This document shows, one piece after another, positions 6,826 to 12,444 of a DNA stretch of 12,444 nt. The position numbers and the translations under genes are program-made. Position 1 is the stretch's first letter. Each line of letters begins with the position of its first letter. Origin of the DNA: Hydrogenophaga sp. (GTDB lineage: Bacteria; Pseudomonadota; Gammaproteobacteria; Burkholderiales; Burkholderiaceae_C); the NCBI GenBank assembly GCA_030684755.1, contig JAUXXN010000673.1:1-12444 (forward strand), written 5' to 3'. The notes below the pieces were generated by a model. The model ran no database searches. It was not told the origin of the DNA and saw only the letters and a program-made list of their open reading frames with translations.

Positions 6826-9090
6826 ATGACCACCTCGCCACCCGCACCTTACACGCCGCAAATCCGCCTGTACCAAAACTGGCTGGCCGAGCAGCGGGGT
6901 TTGCATTTCAACGACTACGACGCGCTCTGGCGCTGGTCCACCACCGAACTGGACGCGTTCTGGCAAAGCATCTGGGACTACTTTGACCTGCGCTCGCCCA
7001 CGCCGCACAGCGCGGTGCTGCAGCGCAACGTGATGCCCGGCGCGACGTGGTTCCCGGGCGCCCAGGTGAACTACGCGCAGCAGGTGTTTCGCCACGTGCA
7101 GCCGGCCCATGCGGCGGGTTTTTCGGCGGTGGTCAGCCGCAACGAAAAGGGCCACGCAGTGGAGCTGAGCTGGCCCGAGCTGCGGCGCCAGGTGGCGTCG
7201 CTCGCGCTGCACCTCCGGGCGCAAGGCGTGATGCCCGGTGACCGCGTGGCCGCCTACCTGCCCAACATTCCCGAAACCATGGTGGCCTTTCTGGCGGTGG
7301 TGAGCATCGGCGCGGTGTGGAGCGTGTGTGCGCCCGACATGGGCACCCACGCCGTGCTCGACCGCTTCAAACAGATCGAACCCGTGGCGCTGATCGCGTG
7401 CGACGGCGTCACCTACGGCGGACGCGACTTCGACCGCCTGGCCGTGGTGGCCGAACTGCGCGCCGCCCTGCCCACCGTGCGCCATGTGATCTTGCACACC
7501 AACCTGGCCCAGGAACCCGCCGCTGTGGACTGCGCACTGGAATCCGCGCAACCCTGCACCGCTTTCAGCACCGCCGTGGCGCAGGACGACGCGGCAGTGC
7601 AGGCCTTCGAGCCGCTGTGGCTGCCGTTTGACCACCCGCTGTGGATTGTGTACAGCAGCGGCACCACCGGCCTGCCCAAGCCCATCGTGCACGGCCACGG
7701 CGGCACCGTCATCGTGGCGCTGGCGCTCAAAACCCTGCACAACGACGTGGGTTGCAGCTACCACCCCAACAGCTGGGGCGAGCGCTACCACTGGTACAGC
7801 TCCACCGGCTGGGTGATGTGGAACGCTCAAACCAGCGGTCTGCTCAACGGCACCACCTGCGTCATCTTTGACGGCAACCCCGGCGGCAGCAAAGAGCACC
7901 CCGACTGGACCACGCTCTGGCGCTTTGCGGCCGAACAGGGCGTGACCTTCTTCGGCGCCGGCGCGGCGTTTTTTGCGAACTGTCTGAAAGCGGGCGTGGA
8001 CCTCTCGACCTGTGGCGACCTGTCCCACGTGCGAGCGCTCGGCACCACCGGTTCGCCGCTGTCGGAAGACGCGCAGAACTGGGGCACGCACCAGTTCCGC
8101 AAGCTGCGGGGCCGTTCACTCCCTCTCCCTCTGGGAGAGGGCGGGGGTGAGGGCCTACCCGAATTCAGCCGCTCACCTACGGGAGAACAGCCCGGCGATA
8201 TCTGGTGGTGCAACATCTCCGGTGGCACCGACTTTGCAGGCGCTTTCATCGGCGGCAACAGGGAACTGCCGCAAACCCCGGGCCGCATGCAATGCCGCCT
8301 CATGGGTTGCGCGGTGGAGTCGTGGGACGAGCAGGGCCAGCCCGTCATCGACGCCGTGGGCGAACTCGTCTGCGCGCAACCCATCCCGTCCATGCCGCTG
8401 TACTTTGTGGGCGATGTGGACAACCAGCGCCTGCTGGGCAGCTATTTCGACATGTACCCGCCCGGCCAAGGCCGCCAACCGGGAGGTGGCCAGCCGTTGC
8501 CCCCACGCTCCCCCGCTGCGCGAGGTCCGCTGCCCCCCGAGGGGGCTGTCCCGGTCTTGGGGCGGCCCGGCGACCGGGACCTCGGCCCAGAAGCCGGTGC
8601 CGTCTGGCGCCACGGCGACTGGCTGCGCATCCATCCCGATGGCTCGTGCGTCATCTCCGGCCGGTCCGACGCCACGATCAACCGCCACGGCCTGCGCATG
8701 GGCACGAGTGAGCTCTACAGCGCCGTCGAAGCCCTGCCCGAGGTGCTCGACAGCCTGGTGGTGGACCTCGAATACCTGGGGCGCGAGAGCTACATGCCGC
8801 TGTTCGTGGTGCTGCGCCCGGGGCTGGCGCTGGACGACGCGATGACCGCCAAGATCAACGGCGCCATCCGCACCGCGCTCTCACCGCGCTTCCTGCCCAA
8901 TGCCGTGTTCCAGGTGGCCGAGATCCCGCGCACGCTGTCGGGCAAAAAGCAGGAATTACCGATCAAAAAGCTGCTGCTGGGCCAACCGCTGGAGAAGGTC
9001 ATCAACAAGGAAGCCATGGCCAACCCGGGTTGTCTGGACTGGTATGTGGCCTTTGCGGCGGAGCACCAGGCCAGTCAACAGCTCAGATAA
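6826..9090 (+). CDS. aacS: Acetoacetyl-CoA synthetase (acetoacetate--CoA ligase) with two repeat-derived insertions
   Basis: An ANL-superfamily ligase that activates acetoacetate with ATP and CoA, feeding ketone bodies or polyhydroxybutyrate breakdown products into acetyl-CoA. The N-terminal cap (about 35-100) is of the acetyl-CoA-synthetase type. Core motifs are YSSGTTGLPKP (276-286), STGWVMWN, WWCNISGGTDFAG (460-472), WRHGDW (594-599), GRSDATINRHGLR (612-624) and LSGKKQELP, whose first lysine, residue 707, is the catalytic lysine. All key residues are present, so the enzyme may be active. The length of 754 is unusual: relatives are about 650-680. The excess lies in two stretches, about 429-457 and 547-592, whose DNA consists of palindromic repeats listed separately. 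Both insertions keep the frame and sit just before conserved motifs. Only a weak AGAG precedes the ATG. A transporter gene follows 30 bp later, likely in the same operon. Confidence 0.92.
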   Translation: MTTSPPAPYTPQIRLYQNWLAEQRGLHFNDYDALWRWSTTELDAFWQSIWDYFDLRSPTPHSAVLQRNVMPGATWFPGAQVNYAQQVFRHVQPAHAAGFSAVVSRNEKGHAVELSWPELRRQVASLALHLRAQGVMPGDRVAAYLPNIPETMVAFLAVVSIGAVWSVCAPDMGTHAVLDRFKQIEPVALIACDGVTYGGRDFDRLAVVAELRAALPTVRHVILHTNLAQEPAAVDCALESAQPCTAFSTAVAQDDAAVQAFEPLWLPFDHPLWIVYSSGTTGLPKPIVHGHGGTVIVALALKTLHNDVGCSYHPNSWGERYHWYSSTGWVMWNAQTSGLLNGTTCVIFDGNPGGSKEHPDWTTLWRFAAEQGVTFFGAGAAFFANCLKAGVDLSTCGDLSHVRALGTTGSPLSEDAQNWGTHQFRKLRGRSLPLPLGEGGGEGLPEFSRSPTGEQPGDIWWCNISGGTDFAGAFIGGNRELPQTPGRMQCRLMGCAVESWDEQGQPVIDAVGELVCAQPIPSMPLYFVGDVDNQRLLGSYFDMYPPGQGRQPGGGQPLPPRSPAARGPLPPEGAVPVLGRPGDRDLGPEAGAVWRHGDWLRIHPDGSCVISGRSDATINRHGLRMGTSELYSAVEALPEVLDSLVVDLEYLGRESYMPLFVVLRPGLALDDAMTAKINGAIRTALSPRFLPNAVFQVAEIPRTLSGKKQELPIKKLLLGQPLEKVINKEAMANPGCLDWYVAFAAEHQASQQLR
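8114..8154. repeat. Palindromic GC-rich repeat inside the acetoacetyl-CoA synthetase gene (first)
   Basis: CCCTCTCCC (8121-8129) and GGGAGAGGG (8133-8141) form a perfect nine-base hairpin with a three-base loop, followed by GCGGGGGTGAGGG. This matches, from memory, a hairpin repeat common between genes of many proteobacteria. Here it is translated as SLPLPLGEGGGEG (431-443) between QFRKL and the conserved DIWWCN motif, where relatives have only a short loop. Boundaries are approximate; the extra protein sequence continues to about codon 457 (8196). Confidence 0.75.
8467..8598. repeat. Palindromic GC-rich repeat inside the acetoacetyl-CoA synthetase gene (second)
   Basis: This block contains two perfect inverted repeats: GCCCCC/GGGGGC (8532-8537 and 8541-8546, three-base loop) and GTCCCGGTC/GACCGGGAC (8548-8556 and 8572-8580). 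Its general pattern (CCCCCACGCTC, CTGCCCCCCGAGGGGGCTG, TTGGGGCGGCCCGGCG) resembles an intergenic repeat I know from Comamonadaceae genomes. It is translated as a Pro/Gly/Arg-rich stretch, about residues 548-592, between YFDMYP and WRHGDW. Its sequence differs from the first repeat. Boundaries are approximate. Confidence 0.75.
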
Positions 9091-9120
9091 CAGGCCAAAT
9101 CAGGAAGTCACTGCTCCACT

Positions 9121-10023
9121 ATGCTCACGTCGATGCAGCCCCACTTCAACACCCCACTGGCTCGCGCCGCCGTCTGGATGGCCGGCTGGCTCACGCTGAT
9201 GGTGGTGATCGCCGTGGCCGGGCGCGAGGCCGCGCAAGAACTCTCGGTCTTCCAGATCATGCTGCTGCGCTCCACCCTCGGCATGCTCATGCTCTGGCCG
9301 CTGGTGCGCTCAGCGGGTGGTTTCAGCGCCGTCCGCACCCAACGGCTGCCCCAGCACACGCTGCGCAATGTCGTTCACTATGCCGCGCAGTACGGCTGGT
9401 TTGTGGCCCTCACACTGATCCCGCTCGCACAGGTGGTTTCCATTGAATTCACCATGCCGATATGGTCGGCGGCCCTGGCCGTGGTCTTTCTCGGTGAGCG
9501 GATGAGCGGACGGAAGTGGTTCGCGGTGCTGCTGGGGCTCGTGGGCGTGGCCGTCATCGTGCGCCCCGGTGCGGGCCAGATCGACATCGGGCAGCTGATT
9601 GCGCTGGCCTCAGCCTTCGGGTTCGCCATCTCCGTCGTGCTGGTCAAGTCCCTCACCCGCACAGACGCCGCAGTCGCGATCAGCTTCTGGATGCTGGTGG
9701 TGCAAAGCGCCATCGGGCTGGTACCCGGGCTCATGGTCTGGCAATGGCCCTCCGCCCAGGCCTGGGGTTGGGTGGTGGTGGTGGCGTTCTGCGGAACCTA
9801 CTCACACTACTGCTTCGCCAGGGCGATGCAGCATGCAGATGCCACCGTGGTCGTGCCGATGGACTTCCTGCGCGTGCCATTGACCGCGCTCGTGGGCTGG
9901 CTGGCTTACTCGGAAGGATTGGATCTGTTCACCTTGTTAGGGGTCGGTCTGATCTTGTCTGGGAACGTGCTGAACCTGGTGCGCTGGCCCATGGGCGGTG
10001 GGCGCATCCGGCGCAAGACTTGA
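9121..10023 (+). CDS. EamA/DMT-superfamily transporter
   Basis: A 300-residue inner-membrane protein with about ten hydrophobic helices in two tandem EamA-type halves (roughly 15-145 and 160-290), the normal size and layout of drug/metabolite transporters. Typical features are the IPLAQVVSIEFTMPIWSAALAVVFLGER segment ending the first half and VVVPMDFLRVPLTALVGWLAYSE in the second. The substrate cannot be read from sequence; members export amino acids, metabolites or drugs. The gene starts 30 bp after the acetoacetyl-CoA synthetase stop on the same strand, so co-transcription is likely. The start is uncertain: AGGAAG at 9102-9107 is 13 bases before the first ATG, longer than ideal, and a second in-frame ATG lies at 9133 (MQPHFN). 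Confidence 0.88.
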   Translation: MLTSMQPHFNTPLARAAVWMAGWLTLMVVIAVAGREAAQELSVFQIMLLRSTLGMLMLWPLVRSAGGFSAVRTQRLPQHTLRNVVHYAAQYGWFVALTLIPLAQVVSIEFTMPIWSAALAVVFLGERMSGRKWFAVLLGLVGVAVIVRPGAGQIDIGQLIALASAFGFAISVVLVKSLTRTDAAVAISFWMLVVQSAIGLVPGLMVWQWPSAQAWGWVVVVAFCGTYSHYCFARAMQHADATVVVPMDFLRVPLTALVGWLAYSEGLDLFTLLGVGLILSGNVLNLVRWPMGGGRIRRKT

Positions 10024-10131
10024 GGTGCTGGCCATGCACGGGCGAGTTAAAAGCGCAGCCCTACGTACCGTATGCGCACCCAGACCCTGCTTTCGTAGCT
10101 GAAGAAACCTGAGCAGCTAGACGCTCTTTTA

Positions 10132-10187
10132 TTGACTTTTATCTCTATCTCGATAAATTATCAAAATCAAAATAAAACGAGATAAAT
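10132..10187 (+). promoter_or_regulatory. AT-rich promoter/operator region of the ATPase gene
   Basis: This stretch is strikingly AT-rich in a GC-rich window. TTGACT (10132-10137) and TAAATT (10154-10159), 16 bases apart, make a plausible sigma-70 promoter. The -10 lies inside a perfect palindrome, GATAA-A-TTATC (10152-10162). A wider inverted repeat, TATCTCG (10146-10152) and CGAGATA (10178-10184), brackets it, and GATAAAT occurs twice (10152-10158 and 10181-10187), the second copy touching the ATG. TATC/GATA half-sites overlapping the -10 suggest a repressor-binding operator, possibly autoregulatory. No regulator gene is adjacent. Confidence 0.5.
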
Positions 10188-11381
10188 ATGATCGCCTACC
10201 CCCGCACCGCCCTGGCCGATGAACTGGTGCACCAGCTCCAGGGCAAGACCGCCTTTGGTGACGCCCACAATGGCTTGTTTCTGGCTGCGCCCCGGCGCAC
10301 GGGAAAAACCACCTTCTTGCGCGGCGACCTGTGCCCGGCGCTGGAAAAAGCGGGTGTGGTGGTGGTGTATGTGGACCTCTGGGCCGACACCACGCGCGAC
10401 CCTGGCGTGCTGATTGCCGACGCTATGGGCCGTGCCCTGCAGCCGCACCTGGGTGTGATCGCCCGCGCCGCGAAGAAAACCGGGCTGAACAAGGTGAGCC
10501 TGGCTGGGTGGCTGGACGTTGACACCAGCCGCATTGGCAGGCTGGACGGGCTGACGCTGGTAGACGCCTTGCGCGCCCTGCATGAAACGGCCAACAAACC
10601 GGTGGCGCTGGTGATTGACGAAGCCCAGCACGCGCTGACCAGCGAAGCGGGCGAGGCGTCCATGACAGCGCTCAAGTCGGCCCGCGACCAGCTGAACCGA
10701 CCGGGCGTGGTGAACCTGATGCTGGTGATGTCGGGATCGGACCGTGACAAGCTGCTGCGCCTGGTGAATACCAACAGTTCGCCGTTTTATGGCTCACAGA
10801 TCAAGACCATGCCGATGCTGGGGCAGGACTTCATTGCGCACATCGTTCAACTGATTGAGGCGCAGCGCCCCGAACTGGCGCCGGTGGACCCAGCCACGCT
10901 ACAGGCCGCGTTTGAAGGTTTTGGCAACCGGCCGCAATTCTTCATGGAAGCGCTGGGCCAAGTGCTCAGCCCGCTGGCGGCGCTGACGGGCCGCTTTGAG
11001 CCCGCCATGTTGCAGGCCGCCGCACAGCGCCAGCAAGACGACGAGGGCCAGATGGAGTCGGACTACCTGGGCCTGAAGCCGCTGGAACAGGCAGTGCTGT
11101 GGCGCATGCTGGAACAAGGCCCCCGCTTCAGGCCGTATGACGCTGAAGCGCTGCGCTTCTACCGCGAGAAAACCGGGCGCGACAAGGCGGTGACGCCGCC
11201 TCAAGCGCAGAACGCGCTGGAATCGCTGCGCCAGCGCATGCCTGCGCTGGTGTGGAAATCGGCACGGGGCGAATACGCCGTGGAGGACGCGGCCATGCAC
11301 CGGTGGTACGAAACCCGGGCCGCAGCCGGTACCTGGCCACCGTTGACCCGACAGGGTGCCCTGCTGGCAAACACCCAGTAA
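10188..11381 (+). CDS. Stand-alone P-loop ATPase (AAA-type) with C-terminal winged-helix-like region
   Basis: A 397-residue ATP-binding protein whose cellular role I do not recognise. Walker A is APRRTGKTT (34-42) and Walker B is VALVIDEAQ (139-147), with the DE pair expected for hydrolysis. LMLVMSGSDRDKL (177-189) resembles a sensor-1 strand, and TMPMLGQDFIAHIV (207-220) the start of a lid, as in ORC/Cdc6- or STAND-like ATPases. After a Gln-rich linker near 280-290, residues about 295-380 (LKPLEQAVLWRMLEQG, then a helix and basic strand) look like a winged helix that could bind DNA. No signal peptide or membrane segment is seen. It has no evident operon partner: the previous stop is 164 bp away and the next gene starts 219 bp later. 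Codon use matches the host. Orphan ATPases of this type occur in defence and mobile-element settings, but nothing here proves that. Confidence 0.82.
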   Translation: MIAYPRTALADELVHQLQGKTAFGDAHNGLFLAAPRRTGKTTFLRGDLCPALEKAGVVVVYVDLWADTTRDPGVLIADAMGRALQPHLGVIARAAKKTGLNKVSLAGWLDVDTSRIGRLDGLTLVDALRALHETANKPVALVIDEAQHALTSEAGEASMTALKSARDQLNRPGVVNLMLVMSGSDRDKLLRLVNTNSSPFYGSQIKTMPMLGQDFIAHIVQLIEAQRPELAPVDPATLQAAFEGFGNRPQFFMEALGQVLSPLAALTGRFEPAMLQAAAQRQQDDEGQMESDYLGLKPLEQAVLWRMLEQGPRFRPYDAEALRFYREKTGRDKAVTPPQAQNALESLRQRMPALVWKSARGEYAVEDAAMHRWYETRAAAGTWPPLTRQGALLANTQ

Positions 11382-11600
11382 ACAGGCGAAGGTGCTCATC
11401 TGCTTGGCGGGGTCGTGGCGCGCAACCCGGAGGCACTTTATTTCTGTGGCGAGGCTGAATGGGGATGGGGAACCGAGCGATCGGCCCAACCTGTACCCAC
11501 TTGCTTGGCGTTTCGGTGGTTTTGGCAATCACCGCTGTGAACGGCTGTCTCGTCGCACCGGGCCTCGTCCGGTTCCAGCCTTCACTTAAACGGTCCACCG

Positions 11601-12444
11601 ATGACTATCAAACACAAGCCTACCCAAGCGGCTCCTCCGAGCACCCGCATCCTGGCGCTAGGAACGCTGCTCATCGTTCTGGGCCTGCTGGCCTGGCGGC
11701 TGTCGGATGTGCTGGTCCTGATGTTCGGCGCCGTGATCGTTGCCGTGGCCTTGCAGGCATTTGCGGCACCGCTGGAACGCTTTCTGGGCGTGAAACACCA
11801 GTTGGCTGTGGCAGCCGCTGTGGTGCTGACGTTGGCGGTGGTGGTGCTGGGTTCTTGGCTGGCGGGTGACCGCCTGTTGGCGCAGACCGAGGACCTGCGC
11901 CAGCGCATACCCGAAGCCATGGCCGCCTTGGTGGCCTGGGCGCGCGGCCACTCGCTGGGTTTGGCTGCGCTCAAGGTGTGGGAAGGCCTCAACGCCGAAG
12001 ACATGCCCTGGGCCAGCATGGCCAATGCAGCCACGCGCACGCTGGGCGCTTTGGGCAGCATCGGCTTGGTGCTGGTGCTGGGTGTGTACCTGGCAGCCGA
12101 CCCGCAGTTGTACCGCCGGGGTCTGGTCCGGCTGGTGCCGCCCGCTTGGCGCACGCGCGTTGACGGCGCGCTGCTGGCCAGCGCACAGGCGCTGTCGCGC
12201 TGGCTGCTGGGGCAGGGTATCTCGATGCTGTTTGTCGGCTCCACCACGGCCATCGGGCTGGCCGTGCTTGGCATACCACTGGCGGCAACCATCGGCGTCA
12301 TCGCTGGCGTGTTGGCTTTCGTCCCTTTTTTCGGGCCTATCGCATCGGGCATTCTGGCCGTGCTGCTGGCCTTCATGCAAGGGCCCCAACAGGCGCTGTA
12401 TGTGGCTGGGCTGTGCATTGCCATCCAGCAGGTGGAAGGCAACC
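11601..12444 (+). CDS. AI-2E/PerM family membrane protein, 5' part
   Basis: The first 281 codons of a gene that runs past the window end. The family (formerly UPF0118, PerM-like) contains about 350-residue inner-membrane proteins, including the TqsA autoinducer-2 exporter and ion/proton antiporters, so the substrate is open. Visible features are two N-terminal helices (about 16-70: ILALGTLLIVLGLLAW, VLMFGAVIVAVALQAF), a third near 72-92, a soluble section with LAQTEDLRQRIPEAM, then a helix ending VLGVYLAADPQLYRRGLVRLVPP, typical of the family. The later ATIGVIAGVLAFVPFFGPIASGIL corresponds to the family's conserved 'FVPxxGP' helix. The start is the only ATG after an in-frame TGA at 11538. No clear ribosome binding site precedes it, so initiation is the weak point. 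Confidence 0.87.
   Translation, partial: MTIKHKPTQAAPPSTRILALGTLLIVLGLLAWRLSDVLVLMFGAVIVAVALQAFAAPLERFLGVKHQLAVAAAVVLTLAVVVLGSWLAGDRLLAQTEDLRQRIPEAMAALVAWARGHSLGLAALKVWEGLNAEDMPWASMANAATRTLGALGSIGLVLVLGVYLAADPQLYRRGLVRLVPPAWRTRVDGALLASAQALSRWLLGQGISMLFVGSTTAIGLAVLGIPLAATIGVIAGVLAFVPFFGPIASGILAVLLAFMQGPQQALYVAGLCIAIQQVEGN

Noticed and set aside
6781..8091. A 436-codon open frame on the - strand opposite the acetoacetyl-CoA synthetase gene
   Set aside because: Its composition is that of a shadow frame, it has no motifs, and the opposite strand encodes an unmistakable ligase.
10111..10130. Possible terminator after the EamA transporter gene: GAGC, eight-base loop, GCTC, TTTT
   Set aside because: The stem is only four base pairs, too weak to call as an intrinsic terminator, though its place before the ATPase promoter is suggestive.
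11459..11869. An open frame beginning MGMGNRAIG with a lipoprotein-like LLGVSVVLAITAVNGC stretch
   Set aside because: It runs out of frame through the AI-2E gene for most of its length, becomes Arg/Gly-rich there, and lacks a convincing ribosome binding site. The 219 bp between the ATPase and AI-2E genes otherwise shows nothing I can support.

Overview
The window is GC-rich with short gaps between genes. The gene content points to a betaproteobacterium of the order Burkholderiales, most likely the family Comamonadaceae (Hydrogenophaga/Acidovorax-like). This placement comes from the look of the proteins and of two interspersed GC-rich repeats; no 16S rRNA or other marker gene is present. I see no tRNA, rRNA, CRISPR array, insertion sequence or prophage.

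Layout. (1) Positions 1-2233 hold a signalling pair in convergent orientation: the 3' part of a NarL/LuxR-type response regulator (+) and a complete seven-helix membrane histidine kinase (-). (2) Positions 2247-3671 (-) hold a D-lactate dehydrogenase-type FAD oxidase gene just upstream of the kinase. It is interrupted by one in-frame TAA with an intact reading frame on both sides. (3) Positions 3863-4764 (+) hold a PduO-type cobalamin adenosyltransferase, overlapped by a small exported protein of unknown function. (4) Positions 4782-6068 (-) hold a uracil permease of the NCS2 family. (5) A DUF3237 gene (6227-6712, -) diverges from an acetoacetyl-CoA synthetase gene (6826-9090, +), which is followed 30 bp later by an EamA/DMT-type transporter. 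(6) Positions 10188-11381 (+) hold a stand-alone P-loop ATPase behind an unusually AT-rich, palindrome-filled promoter region. (7) Position 11601 to the window end holds the start of an AI-2E/PerM family membrane protein.

Most genes are ordinary housekeeping or catabolic functions: D-2-hydroxyacid oxidation, cobalamin activation, pyrimidine uptake and acetoacetate activation. They do not form one pathway. I do not see a convincing new multi-gene system. The most unusual signals are: two different palindromic repeats inserted in frame into the acetoacetyl-CoA synthetase gene, making a 754-residue protein; the single nonsense codon in the dehydrogenase, upstream of its last metal-site motif; the orphan ATPase with its operator-like leader; and a predicted leaderless promoter for the DUF3237 gene.
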